A stretch of DNA of 64,000 nucleotides from Acholoe squamosa (GCA_949317995.1 OX439040.1:77163972-77227971), one strand, 5' to 3'. Positions 32,131 to 44,222 are shown, counted from the stretch's first letter. The notes: generated by a model from the letters alone, not told the origin. Numbers and translations: made by a program.

Positions 32131-32713
32131 GTATCAACACCTCAGAGACCTGTTTCATAAGCATTCTTTATTTAAGATCAATCTTTTCACTCTAAGAGTG
32201 ACCACTTAAGATCAGTCGTTTAGGAACAACTACAAGTGTTTCAGAACAAGCTGTTACTCCTATTGGAACATAAGACTGGTCCTATAGAAAGAGCTGTCAA
32301 TTAGACATAGGAGCAGTAATCAAGATCAATTGTAAGGTCACTCATGGGCCAGTTATCCAGCTAGTAAGATCGATCACCTAGGTGCAAAATATGGCTTTAT
32401 TTCATTATTCCATGATAGAAAATGGTATTAAAAGGGGGAATTTCCATTTGATATATGTCTAGCTTCATGCATTAGAAAATGTTGTGGGATTCCACATTTA
32501 TGTGTACCCTCAACCTTCCCCATAAATCAGCTACTTTATGTTGGTCGTAAGTCACTCTTACATTGACCCTTTACTAGTAAGTTTCACTCCCCATTTACTT
32601 TTGAAACACTTCCCCTAAGCCTAAGAAGCCTAAGATCAATCTTAGGGTGACCATAGGAGTGATCTTGCTCGTACACCAATCTTACTCTTACATGGTCCTT
32701 GTGAAACAGGTCT
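32131..32713. mobile_element. MITE family A, copy 1 (GAGACCTGTTTCAYAAG termini)
   Basis: About 580 bp. It starts gagacctgtttcataag and ends cttgtgaaacaggtctc, which are inverted repeats with one mismatch. The interior is non-coding and full of TTAAGATC and GATCTTAG phrases. A second copy lies at 41449-42024. Confidence 0.8.
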
Positions 32714-33930
32714 CAGGTGCCTGGTCTTAGCTGAGTAGGGTGTATGGTATAAACAACCTGTAATTACACACGGATATAATTAACCCATGTGTAACCCATG
32801 GCTGTGATAGGTAATCACATACCTTTTAATCCATTTGCAAAGTCAAGTCAATTATTATTTGTATACATTTGTTATACTTATTATATCTTTTCCCCCTTCA
32901 TGTGCATGTAGAACACCCTCTACAAGTCCAGAACCTCTAGCCTACAAGTTGTACACTGCTAGATTGGGATACCCCCCACGTGACCTGTGATGTTACACGT
33001 ACAATAGCCATACATGTTCAGATCTTAACCTCATAAATGTGGATATGTCTAGTAACTTCACTTAAGATGATATTAGATGGAAGGATCCCATACAAAAAGA
33101 ATTAGGCTTAATTCATACACTTTCATGGGGAAATGTATTGATATCGCCCAAGGAAAATCTCAATTTTGCCTTCAACCTAGAGGAACAGGATGATTTCGAA
33201 GTGACAATGATATGGGCCAGTGTCAGACGTCGCCAGACAACTTTCTGGGGCATGTTTTTGGTCCTATTTCTCCCGTTTGTACAGAAATACCCTCTATAGC
33301 ATTGTTCAACATTTCAAAATGTTTCTTTTTGGCCCACTATCATGGCCAAACATTATAGAATATTTATATGTTATTTTGACATAAGATAATGCATGTTTCT
33401 TAGTTAGGAAGGTGTGGTTACATTGGTACTTGTATTAGTCACTAGATGGTAGATCTGTGCCATAGCTCTGATATGTGGAAGATGTGTATTTCCAATATGG
33501 TGCCTCAGATCTGTCTGAAAGGTTTCAGTGGTGAGGCATTTTTGATTAGTTATAGGTCAGGCTGTAGTAAGTCCGTCCACTTTCAATAATTGGTTTATCA
33601 AATTTAAATATCAGGCCTATATTTAAGTGCATGATAGTTGCCAGTCATATAATATTTTTTAAAAAAAAGCTCCGGCCACCCTACTCACTAGTATTGTTCA
33701 TTGGTGTTGCTTGTTAAAGATAGCATCACACCTCTAACCTCAAACAGATGGCACCAACGTACATCTATAACATTGATTTATTCCTTCACTTTGCCTAAGT
33801 TCCTGAACATGCTTTAGATTATGGAGGTTTTGTTCCCAAACCTTTTTCTGTAGCTGAATTCATAGGTTTTCTAACGATGACACATACCCTTTAACCTATG
33901 AAATTTTGGTGCAATTTGATGGATTTTGTT

Positions 33931-34122
33931 TTTAGGGCCTTTCTTAGCGCTAAGTACAGAATGGCCATTAGACTTATTCTGAATTCAACTTTCAGGGTAT
34001 GCCCAATAAGCAAAAGCCCTTGGATTCTTGGGGATTCTTGGGGATCAGCATGGACCCTAGAATAAAACGATCCTAAACAGATTTTGAGAGCTTAGATTAC
34101 GTACTTGGGCCCAACCCTTAAC
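33931..34122. repeat. Diverged duplicate of 31023-31217
   Basis: See the partner copy. Here ggggattcttggggatcagc shows a small extra tandem duplication of gattcttggg. Confidence 0.6.
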
Positions 34123-34606
34123 CTTATACTGGGCAATATTGTGGAAATGCTTCCTACCCATAGGGGTTGTCATCAGGACATGGTTAGCTATATTTTGTTC
34201 AGGTTTCCAATTCTATCTTACTGTTATGCCTATTCTTGGGTTACTGTAGACTGGTTGTGGGTTGCCTCAAACCTTAAACTATTAGCACCACGGTACATAT
34301 GTAACATTGATTTACTCCTTCACTATGCTGGGTGTATGGGATACACTTAAAATTGAGCAGGTGCTGACAATCTCTTTTATCTATCCCAATTCTTCCAGAG
34401 TTTATAACCTTCCTTCAATGTGTCATACTGAATCTCAGAGTGTGTTAATACATTGCCTGGACAAAGCATATATTGAAACTTTGATTTCACTATTTGTCTC
34501 CATTGGAAATGAACTGATTTTATAGTGTTTTCCAGAAACCCTTATGTAATTGTATCATGATTAAACCATATTTAATTTGTGCCATATCAATCGCATGTTT
34601 TTAAAT

Positions 34607-34735
34607 TTGACTTGCATAGAAAATAGACAACCGAGATGTATGCATTGGCAGATGTGGAAAAATCCTAAGTGTCATGTTCAGACATGGAATTAGATGACTT
34701 CTCTTTGAATAAAAGTAATAACCCACTGTGGCAGC
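34607..34735. repeat. Dispersed repeat shared with 14813-14940
   Basis: Same orientation as its partner. It ends at cactgtggcagctcgttac, matching cgttgcagctgctcactat there. Confidence 0.6.
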
Positions 34736-34903
34736 TCGTTACTTTGTCACTTACTTATAAATCGGATTAATGTATACCACCAGCACAGGTTGAATAAGAT
34801 GTAGAAAATAACTCTAAATGACACACAATACAACATGACCGATTTTCAACATATTTTCTGTGGGCACAGAACATTTAATCAACGTTAAGATAATGTTCTG
34901 TAT

Positions 34904-35045
34904 AACCCATTCAGGGCCACTGATGCAGGAGTGCATCATGTCCATTGGTCGTCATGATGAACCAATGAAGTGCTGGCGAGGCTGCTCGCCAGCACTTCAT
35001 TGGAGCACTTCATTGCAAGCATATATATTTCAGACTGCAGAAATA
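34904..35045. repeat. GCATCATG dispersed repeat, copy e
   Basis: Starts aacccattcagggccactga, then gcaggagtgcatcatgtcc and attggtcgtcatgatgaacc. A gctcgccagcacttcattgg segment folds back on the preceding caatgaagtgctggcgag. Confidence 0.75.
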
Positions 35046-35411
35046 CAACCTATGCTTGATATGCTTGTTATAGATTGATTAGGGACATGCAGATGCTTTG
35101 ATGTGATTAGATCGACGGTGTGGCTCTGGACATCCCCAAACTTTCCAATACCTTTCATCAATATTTATAAGTGTAACGTTACACTGGTGATGCAAACAAC
35201 CCCTTGAAGAGAGGAAGAAAGGTCAGCTAATAGCATATTATTATACCAATAATTACCTCAATCCCTCACTTGATGCCATCAACCTACCGCTCTTCTCCTG
35301 ATACCCTCAAATATCCAGAATATCATACCTTTCCCTTCAACAACTATTGATCGTCACTATCATATCTTCCCAAACTCCTTTCTATATTCCTCTGTGTCGT
35401 GAACATTTGTC

Positions 35412-36350
35412 TATGTATGGTGTGGTATGGTGTGGTTTGGTGTGGTATTGTGTGGTATTGTGTGGTATTGGTGTGGTATTCGTGAGGTATGGTGTGGTAT
35501 AGTGTGTGGTATAGTGTGTGGTATGGTGTGGTATTTGTGTGGTATGGTGTGGTATTGGTGTGGTATGGTGTGGTATTGTGTGGTATTGGTGTGGTATGGT
35601 GTGGTATTCGTGTGGTATTCGTGTGGTATGGTGTGGTATGGTGTGTGGTATAGGTGTGGTATATGGTATGGTGTGGTATTGGTGTGGTATGGTGTGGTAT
35701 AGGTGTGGTACAGGTGTGGTATGGTGTGGTATGGTGTGGTTTGGTGTGGTATTTGTGTGGTATGGTGTGGTATTAGTGTGGTATGGTGTGGTATTGGTGT
35801 GGTATGGTGTGGTATGGGTGTGGTATGGTGTGGTATTGGTGTGGTATTCGTGTGGTATGGTGTGGTATGGTGTGTGGTATAGGTGTGGTATGTGGTATGG
35901 TGTGGTATTGGTGTGGTATGGTGTGGTATAGGTGTGGTACACATGTGGTATGGTGTGGTATTGGTGTGATATGGTGTGGTATTGGTGTGTGGTATAGGTG
36001 TGGTATGGTGTGGTATTGGTGTGGTATAGGTGTGGTATGGTGTGGTATGGTATGGTATGGTGTGGTATTGGTGTGGTATAGGTGTAGTATTGGTGTGGTA
36101 TGGTGTGGTATTGGTGTGTTTTGGTGTGGTATTTGTGAGTTATTCGTGAGGTATGGTGTGTGGTATGGTGTGGTATTTGTGTGGTATGGTGTGGCATTGG
36201 TGTGGTATGGTGTGGTATTGGTGTAGTATGGTGTGGTATTGGTGTGGTATGGTGTGGTATGGTGTGTGGTATAGGTGTGGTATGGTGTGGTATATTTCGG
36301 CATGGTGTGGTACGGTGTGGTACGGTGTGGTATGGTCTGGTGTGATACGG
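35412..36350. repeat. GTGTGGTAT satellite, array 1
   Basis: About 940 bp built from 5-bp words TGTGG and TATGG/TATTG. They combine into units such as gtgtggtatggtgtggtattg that alternate irregularly. Because the TAT-rich phrase gives no stops in several frames, long open frames occur on both strands; they are not genes. Confidence 0.95.
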
Positions 36351-36429
36351 GGAAGGGTTATCACACTGTGGGGTGTGATACAGAGTTTCTTGGTTAAGCC
36401 TATGGGCCTCTCATATTCAACTTGAGATA

Positions 36430-36925
36430 AGGGGTCGTATGGTGTGGTATGGGATCGTATGGTGTGGTATGGGGGTCGTATGGTGTGGTATGGGGTCGTA
36501 TGGTGTGGTATGAGGGTCGTATGGTGTGGTATGGGGTCGTATGGTGTCGTATGGTGTCGTATGGTGTGGTATGGGGGTTGTATGGTGTGGTATGGGGTTG
36601 TATGGTGTGGTATGGGGGTTGTATGGTGTGGTATGGGGTCGTATGGTGTGGTATGGGGTCGTATGGTGTGGTATGGGGTCGTATGGAGTGGTATAAGGGT
36701 TGTATGGTGTGGTATGGGGGTTGTACGGTGTGATATGAGGTCGTATGGTGTGGTATGGGGTCGTATGGTGTGGTATGGGGTCGTATGGTGTGGTATGGGG
36801 GTCGTATGGTGTGGTATGGGGTCGTATGGTGTGGTATGGGAGTCATATGGTGTAGTATGGGGGTCGTATGGTGTGGTATAGTGTTGTATGGGGGATGTAT
36901 GGTGTGGTATGGGGGTCTTATGGTA
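36430..36925. repeat. GTGTGGTAT satellite, array 2 (with GGGGTCGTAT)
   Basis: The same TATGGTGTGG core as array 1 but in a regular 20-21 bp unit, gtatggtgtggtatggggtc. It is separated from array 1 by about 80 bp of unrelated sequence (cacactgtggggtgtgatac...). Confidence 0.93.
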
Positions 36926-36948
36926 CAGATACAAGACAAAAAAGAAAT

Positions 36949-37050
36949 TTCGGCCATCTGTCTTTTCGGCCATCTGTCTTTTCGGCCACTTTTTTTCGGC
37001 CATATGACGTGGGGCTATAAGACTTAAGGCCATTTGTCTTATAGGCCATG
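36949..37050. repeat. TTTTCGGCCAT tandem motif
   Basis: The phrase ttttcggccatctgtc repeats head to tail two to three times, then decays to cttaaggccatttgtc and cttataggccatgtgcc. Unit about 16-18 bp. Such arrays often form the ends of non-autonomous elements. Confidence 0.7.
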
Positions 37051-37159
37051 TGCCTGGAAGTCTCCTCTGTGAGGTATAGCTAGCTATTGTATGAGTTTCC
37101 CACGTCCATACACAGTCAGTAACAGTAGGAGGTCTGTCAGGAACGTATGCCATTGATTT

Positions 37160-37315
37160 AATCCTTAACCTTTTAACCTTATAAGGGACATGCAGCATTT
37201 TTGCAGGACCAGCATAGCGTTACTGCACACCACTGGAATGCATCATGCCTCTGATTCTGGAAGCATTAATGCAGCTATGGTGAGTTCACTCGATCCTTTT
37301 GGAGTGCAAGGGTTT
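37160..37315. repeat. GCATCATG dispersed repeat, copy f (decayed)
   Basis: ttaaccttataagggacatg, catttttgcaggaccagcat and ggaatgcatcatgcctctga are recognisable, in the family order. Confidence 0.5.
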
Positions 37316-38093
37316 TTTGTTTTTTTTAACTACAGAAAATATCACATGGAGGAAAGATAAGTTGACATCGGTTGTTTGTGTAGAAGGTGGTACATGAGAT
37401 TTCACTACTGAAGGTCATTTCTAAAAATGTGACGACAAGCCATAGCCACAATGATACCCTGAAAATCAGAGTTGGTGATCATAGAAAATGCCTTAAAGCT
37501 ACAACAAGATCTCCACTTTCTACATGTCTATCATCAGAGTACTTGTTACATTGTTCTGGTGAAATCTCAATCTATTTCATAAGTTCTAACCATGCTAAAT
37601 TTAAGCATATATCTGTGTGAAAATAAAATGTTTCCAGCATTTTATCCAGTCTTGATTGCACCAGAACGGTGGCGCCATCTTAAGCGATACAGCAAAGTTG
37701 TATTACCTATTGGTGGTTACATTTATTTGAGTGTTTGGCACCTGGAGGCTGAGACTATTACCAATTAACCAAGTGGTTTCCCTCTCCACCGAAGGGCCAA
37801 ACTGATGTCCTGCATTGTGCATATATTTGGCCAGCTATTACCAGAATAAATTGCACCCTATTACATAGGGAGGGGTATACTATTCTGTGAAATACATATC
37901 AGAAAAGGCTATACCAGATTTTATACCAGCTTTAAGTCCAGGTATTATCACATTGGTATTCCACCTTAGTATTTCAAATGCAAAATGCAAATTACTTCTT
38001 TTAACATCAGGCAATCAAATACATCCATGCTATAAATCTGATTCCCTTGAATTTGGCATATATGTATTCCACTCTCGCTTCAGTGCTTACAAC
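37316..38093. other. Non-coding DNA
   Basis: No gene or element boundaries seen. A short T-run lies at 37312-37328. Confidence 0.4.
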
Positions 38094-38459
38094 CTGGAGG
38101 GTGTTGCTCCTATTGTAAAAAGAGCTGTGAGTATGTGCCCTCTTTTCTAAACAAGTGGTGCACTGCTTCACCATTCCACTTGCACTCACCATATTAGTCT
38201 GAAAAGTCACCTGCCTTGTTTAAAATAGAGAGAGCTGCACTACCAGGTACCTACTCATGTCACACACTCTATGATTTTTTATACTGACTGACTTCTCCCA
38301 ACTGGGTAACTACTCAAATTCCCCTTTTTTAGCACCGTACTTGAATGACCACTTGTGAGCAACAAAAGGGACAAGTTATAGCTACATGAAAAGAAAGGAC
38401 TGGAAACGAGGGCATTTTTAGCCAGCTCTTCCTTTTACTATAGGAGCAACACCCTCCTG
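38094..38459 (+). mobile_element. MITE family B, copy 1
   Basis: 366 bp. The left end is ctggagggtgttgctcctat and the right end is its inverse (ataggagcaacaccctcctg). The inverted arm extends to about 30 bp. The interior is non-coding. A second copy in opposite orientation lies 0.8 kb to the right. Confidence 0.85.
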
Positions 38460-39071
38460 GGATTTTTGTAAGGTTTTTAGGGGACGTGGGCCCATAGTGT
38501 CGCTGTATGCATTTACTTGTCTCTGTGTGTCTTTACACTTGCCTCACATCTCAATAATGTCCCTAAACCTGATTTGGTTGTAGCTATATAGTGATTTATG
38601 ATGAACTAGACTACAAGATCTAATGACAAAAGAAGATAGGGTTACCAAAGAGATAGAATTATGCTTTAAAAGCTTTTTCCCCATAACCACAGTGACGACA
38701 CTATCACCGTAATTCGAATTACGGTGTTTCCAGATGGTGGCAGCTCAGTCCATTTAATTTTTTCTCTATTGAGTTGTAAGATATGTATGGCTACTTGAGG
38801 CATCTACTTTAGGAAGAGTGACAGTAATGCTGAAGTCCCAACACTCGGATCTAATCAATGCATACAAGTTTATGCAGGAATTGGCTTTTAAGAAATCGCT
38901 GGTATCACCGTCATTCAATGCTATGAATTACAATGATACCATGTTATGATTATAAACTGAATTACAGTGATACCAGTGAAAAATACTGAAGCTTCCCACA
39001 CTAAAACCATAGTACAGGGCAGCTAACATGGCTAAGCTAAGGCTAGGTCCATTTCTGAACTGGTTGGTTAA

Positions 39072-39240
39072 GCACCTGAAGGCCTCTGATGCAGAAGTGT
39101 GCTATGCTCATTGGTCGTGATGATGCAGCAATGAAGTGCTGGCGAGTCTGCTCACCAGTATTTCATAAGAGCATCATCTGACCCTCCAGGACTGTATCAA
39201 CCCTGTAGGGTCGGAGTGTTGCATGAATGTGGCCATAGAG
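39072..39240. repeat. GCATCATG dispersed repeat, copy g
   Basis: Contains gcctctgatgcagaagtgtg, gtcgtgatgatgcagcaatg, aagtgctggcgagtctgctc, then atcaaccctgtagggtcgga and gttgcatgaatg. It shows both arms of the family and lies between the two copies of MITE family B. Confidence 0.7.
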
Positions 39241-39290
39241 ATTTACTCGCAAGAGGTGTGTATAATTATATTCATACATCATAATGATCT

Positions 39291-39658
39291 CTGGAGGGTG
39301 TTGCTCCTATAGTAAAAGGAAGAGCTGGCTAAAAATGCCCTCATTTCCAGTCCTTTCTTTTCATGTAGCTATAACTTGTCCCTTTTGTTGCTCACAAATG
39401 GTCATTCAAGTATGGTGCTAAAAAAAGGGGGATTTGAGTAGGTACCTAGTTGGGAGAAGTCAGTCAGTATAATATACTATTGAGTGTGTGACATGAGTAG
39501 GTAGCTGATAGTACAGCTCTCTCTGTTTTAAACAAGGCAGGTGACTTTTCAGACTAATGTGGTGAGTACAAGTTGAATGGTGAAGCAGAGCGTGACTTCT
39601 TTTGAAAAGAGGGTACCTACTGACAGCTCTTTTTACCATAGGAGCAACATGCTCCTGG
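39291..39658 (-). mobile_element. MITE family B, copy 2 (inverted)
   Basis: The same element as 38094-38459 but with its interior reversed: cttcccttT/aaaaggaagagctggctaaa, tttccagtcctttcttttca and ctataacttgtcccttttgt read as reverse complements. Divergence between the copies is modest. Confidence 0.85.
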
Positions 39659-39952
39659 GCATGATTCAATAATGCAATAGGGGCCCTTAAAGGAATCGAC
39701 TCTAGGATGCTCAGTAGGCGGAAATTGTTATGTATGCAAAGAAAAGATATATTATGTCAATATAGTATTATCATAAAATGCGAGCACTACTTTGAACTTT
39801 GCTCGTCCTCCAGGTGAATGTAAAAAACCCGATGACACCCGAATGTAGCCCTTTGCATCAGGCCGGGCGTGAACGGGTTAGCACCGGATGGTATAAGGCT
39901 ATATTGTATTAGGTAGGACGCCATAACGAAGTCGCTCTATCTAGATGTACAT

Positions 39953-40217
39953 CTGGAGGCCATTTCCTAAGGTACTACACTGCACACGGCTGCTACGATT
40001 TGAAAGCAAAAAACCTAGTGACATTATTGTAGGTAGGGCCTTACGACTGCTCTGTACAATCAGCCCTTATGCAGCAATCACATATGATTCGGTGAGGCAG
40101 TCGTAATGCTGCAGGCCTGACATGGCCAATACCGTTTGGATGTCTTGTCACTAAATAAGGTTCCTCACTTCGACCTGAAGGTTAGTAGTCGTAGTATGTT
40201 AAGAAATGGCCTCCTGG
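39953..40217. mobile_element. MITE family C, copy 1 (CTGGAGGCCATTTC termini)
   Basis: The left end ctggaggccatttcctaagg and the right end gttaagaaatggcctcctgg are inverted repeats, continuing into actac/gtagtcgtag. The interior of about 265 bp is non-coding. Related copies: 50551-50823, 57421-57540 (half), 59572-59663 (right part). Confidence 0.8.
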
Positions 40218-40760
40218 TAATGTGAGAGTGGTGCATGGATTCATATCACGTGCTTCACACTATATATACATGTAGTACAGGTAAAGTCACCTTATAGGAT
40301 TCTCCTCTTGGTATTCTCTCCCACCCTATATGTTCTTGTGAGATATGGCTTTGTATATTCTGCATATTACCATCCAACCAAATCCTCTTCTTTAATATCC
40401 AGAGCTGAAAAGAAACGAAAAAAGATGAAAAGCAATTCCTTACATGATTTTAAATCTTTTCGTGTCTTGATATGCAAGTTGCGCCTTATAGGCTAGGGTC
40501 CGTGATGTGTTTAATCTAGCTCACATCAGACCGAACCGAGGTATCAGAAGGACAGAAGGCAATAGCTACACTGGATATTCAAAACCTATAGGAATCATAA
40601 TAAGCCTCAAAATTGCAGTTTTACCCTGAAAATCTTTAAGAAAGTAGTCTTTGCATGGAACGTTAATACAAGACACCATTATTAACTGTGTAGGGCCAGG
40701 TTGGTCTTGCACATCCTGTTCAATAAATTAGTATCAAGCTAAATCTCATGGCCACGCTAT

Positions 40761-40979
40761 CACTGAGAAAATATTCTTACTCACTTGAGTCTGTATCCAG
40801 ACTCAGGTAATGTCGCCAAAATGAGTATAATTTGAGACTCAGCCTGACCCTGTGGATGATACTCAGGCATAGCCAGAGTATCACCCCAGGCTCAACCTGG
40901 ACCAGCCTCGGGATCTGCCTGAGTATCAGCCCAGGCTTAAATCATACAGACTCAAGTGAGTAAGAATATTTTCTCAGTG
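40761..40979. mobile_element. MITE with perfect 36-bp terminal inverted repeats
   Basis: The left arm (40761-40796) begins cactgagaaaatattcttac. The right arm (40944-40979) is its exact reverse complement over 36 bp. Total 219 bp. The middle is rich in actcaggc phrases and non-coding. No certain target duplication, although ctat occurs on both sides. Confidence 0.88.
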
Positions 40980-41329
40980 TAGCTATTCAACCCAATTCCT
41001 TATCTATAAGGCTCATCTCCAACTTGGGCTCATTCTATGTGTCGCACAAGGTGTCCAACCTTACACGTAAGCTGTGACTTGTACACAGGGCATTAAAGTA
41101 TAAAGGATTGAGCACTGAGCGACCTTCTACCAGAGAAGCTGAGAACCTGAGACAAAGTCATTAACCAGGCTGCCTGGTACGAAGGGTTCGTAGGAACATA
41201 ATCCCTGTAGCATGTCTCAGCATACTCATTATGTGTCCCTGTCCCCCTCTTGTTTTCACTCTTCTTATACTTATCCTCCAAGGTAGAGACCATAGTATGT
41301 CACAGCCAGCATGCCCCCTCAGGAGGGCA

Positions 41330-41376
41330 TTTCAAAACCATAGTTATAGATATCGTTTTGAAATGCCCTGCTGGAG
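41330..41376. repeat. Short foldback, CAGGAGGGCATTTCAAAAC
   Basis: caggagggcatttcaaaac is followed 13-14 bp later by gttttgaaatgccctgctgg, an inverted repeat. It resembles the ends of MITE family C and the foldback at 63914. Confidence 0.7.
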
Positions 41377-41448
41377 GCCCTGATGGCTCTGCTTGGCCTA
41401 CAGCAAGGACTCTTATTTAAAGTCTGTGTGCGCGGCCATGTTAGTTCT

Positions 41449-42024
41449 GAGACGTGTTTCATAAGCATTCTTTATTTAAGATCGATCTTTCCACTCTATG
41501 AGTGACCACTTAAGATCAGTCTTTTGGGAATGACTACTAGTGTTTCAAAACAAGCTGTTACTCCTCTTGGAACTTAAGACTGGTCCTTTAGAAACAGCTG
41601 TCAATTAGACATAGGGGCAGTAATCAAGATCAGTTGTAAGGTCACTCATAGGCCAATTATCCAGCTAGTAAGATCGATCACCTAGGTGCAGAATATGGCT
41701 TTACTTCATAATTCCATGATAGAAAATGGTATTAAAAGGGGGAATTTCCATTTGATAGATACCTAACTTCATGCATTAGAAAATGTTGTGGGATTCCACT
41801 TGTTGATAGGATTTTTCACATTTATGTGTACCCTCAACCTTCCCCATAAATCAGCTACTTTATGTTGGTCGTAAGTCACTCTTACATTGACCCTTTACTA
41901 GTAAGTTTCACTCCCTTTTTACTTTTGAAACACTTCCCCTGAGCCTAAGAAGCCTAAGATCAATCTTAGAATGACCATAGGAGTGATCTTGCTCGTACAT
42001 GGTCCTTGTGAAACAGGTCTCAGT
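41449..42024. mobile_element. MITE family A, copy 2
   Basis: Same as 32131-32713: ctgagacgtgtttcataag at the left, cttgtgaaacaggtctcag at the right. It has an extra short block (ttgttgataggatt) and lacks about 17 bp near the right end relative to copy 1. Most bases agree, so the two copies are fairly young. Confidence 0.85.
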
Positions 42025-42030
42025 CCACAG

Positions 42031-42249
42031 AAGCTGTCGCGGGATCACTTAGGTACCATACTTGCAAGTAGCAAGACATGCCAGGAACAGATGCGGTTTG
42101 AAGATCAGGTCCGGAAGGTGCTGATGTCAGCACGCATGTGCAGCTACCGGCAACCAGTCTGGTCCCAAGTCAACGCTACACTGGGCATCCTCATGGGATG
42201 GTGGACTTGTTTTTTGAAGACAACAGACAACTCCTTCTTCACATCTTGA
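42031..42249 (+). other. Possible coding fragment, unidentified
   Basis: A GC-richer patch directly to the right of MITE A copy 2, with an open frame of about 70 codons of ordinary amino-acid make-up (FEDQVRKVLMSARMCSYRQP) ending at TGA 42247-42249. No family recognised. It could be a last exon or an element fragment. Confidence 0.2.
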
Positions 42250-42390
42250 CGTGGTGTCCTTTAATGCATTCTTGCATTATGGAACAACAGAAAGTATCAA
42301 TTTGAGAGCAGACATGGAGTGGAGGTTGTTCTATGGAGTTGACTTAGATGACATAGCATGTAAAAGGACAAGGAACATGCTCGTTAGTAA

Positions 42391-42420
42391 CTGAAGCCTT
42401 TAAGGGCTGCTAATGCAGTT
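42391..42420. repeat. GCATCATG dispersed repeat, fragment k
   Basis: Only the left edge gaagcctttaagggctgcta followed by atgcag is visible. Confidence 0.4.
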
Positions 42421-43731
42421 CTGGTCTTTGTCCTCGAACCCAGGTATAACCCCTGTTATTGATTCCCTATACGATCTATCTCTCCTTTCTTGAGACGTGG
42501 CTGAGAGGGGGTATAACTATAAGCCTCAGAACATAGAACTACGACAGTGTATATCAATACAAAGGGTCTCCAGGGGCTTCTTTCCAACAGATAATGAGGA
42601 TGAACCTGTGTACTTGTTTGTCAGAGAAACTTGAGGGAAAGTGCATGACTTACCTCATTCTTCTAGTAATTATTAATAAATATTTTTACAGCAGAACACA
42701 TGGAGAAAACACTTTTTGAGTTGTTAGCGATGGGGACATTATTTGTTATTGAAATGAGTTTATGAGAACTTGTTTAGATATAGTGAAAAGGTGCATATTC
42801 CCATTTTCCTTTGGGTTAGACCTTCCAACGAAAACAGTGTAGCCAATATTTGTGGAGTTTTACACATGTAGACTATACAACATGTGATGGCACCTTCTCA
42901 GACCCAATTTTTACCCATTCTTTACAATAAATTGCATTATCAAAAGACAATTGGGACCAAACTGTACAACTGGCACATGAAGCTGCCTGCATTGACCTAG
43001 GCTATGGGCAAGTTTCATGTCTTGGTATAGCGAGGGCTCCTGTCGATCCTAGCGCCTCTCACGATCGGCGGTTTGGCCTCCTTTTGGAGTGCAAATGGCA
43101 TCATAGACCAAACACTAATTGCTTCTGTGCTGTGCCCCATAGGGCATATTATGTGTGGGTCTTAAAATATATACAGAATATAGTAAGGATTGACAACTGT
43201 TTCAGGCCCCAGGTGTGTCTTACTGCATTCTCCCAAAGTGAAAGTGAATTATATGCATACACAGCCTACACTGAGAGTTTTAAGCTATGAGAAGTACCAC
43301 AGGCAGTATGGACAGAAACATTCTGCTCCAAGATAGACCTGTGGCCATCTGTATTGCTTCAGAGACCTGGGGGGTAAGGCAATATCAGCGCCCATGACCT
43401 AACCTAAAGGGTTGCTATAACTCGAGACGGATGGCTTGGCTCCTGCATCATGCTGCCCCCTAGTAGTAACAGAAGGCATCTGTTCACCATTCTACAAACT
43501 CCACCATTCAGCAGAGCACCAACCTGCTGCCAGTGGCAGACTTGTTTACTAACTGGCTTTTCAATCATTTAGAAGTATAAACATGGTGTGAAATCTGACA
43601 CAGTAAGCACACCTTGTGAGTGGTAGGGGAGGTAATCAATCTCAGAAAAGAGCAATGAGGTTTAACCATACAAAGAGAATTATTTGAAATCCCTTATTTC
43701 CCCAGATATAGATTGATAAAGGTAACCTTTA

Positions 43732-43786
43732 TCAAATGTGAAGAAAGATTAGATAACCTGGTTATCTAGTCTTTCTTTACATTTGA
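43732..43786. repeat. Near-perfect hairpin with almost no loop
   Basis: The 27-bp arm starting tcaaatgtgaagaaagatta is followed at once by its reverse complement with two mismatches. A shorter palindrome, gataaaggtaacctttatc, lies directly upstream (43714-43732). Confidence 0.8.
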
Positions 43787-44222
43787 ACTTAGGCATTGTT
43801 GCTCACTTCTAACTTTGAGAAGGTTCTAACATCTTATCAAACAGAGATGCATGGTTTTCTAGTTCTTACGTTTTGAGAATTAATTATTCAAATAAGATGG
43901 GACATTGTTCATATATTTCTTGTGCATTCCTTTGATCATGTCCACACATTCGGCAGGTGTTATGAGGAAACAATTGAGCATGAAAGGAGCATTACTAGAG
44001 TCTATATAATGTAAACCATACACAGGTTGTATTGTCGTTGATAGAATTCCATTAAAGGTAATGTGTAGTATCCTCTTCATTTCATATTAGATTTCCTGTA
44101 TGTGAAAATCCTAACTGAATCTTTAAGCCCAAACACTCTATCCTATAGGTCCGCGGATTAACAACTACAAGATGGATTAGTAGTAGGATCATACCACCTC
44201 CTATAGTGTATATACATAGAGT

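Noticed and set aside
35382..37198. Very long open frames on both strands (up to 352 codons, PYHT/HTTP-rich or VWYG-rich)
   Set aside because: They are simple translations of the GTGTGGTAT satellites, which lack stop codons in several frames. No protein signature or composition typical of a gene.
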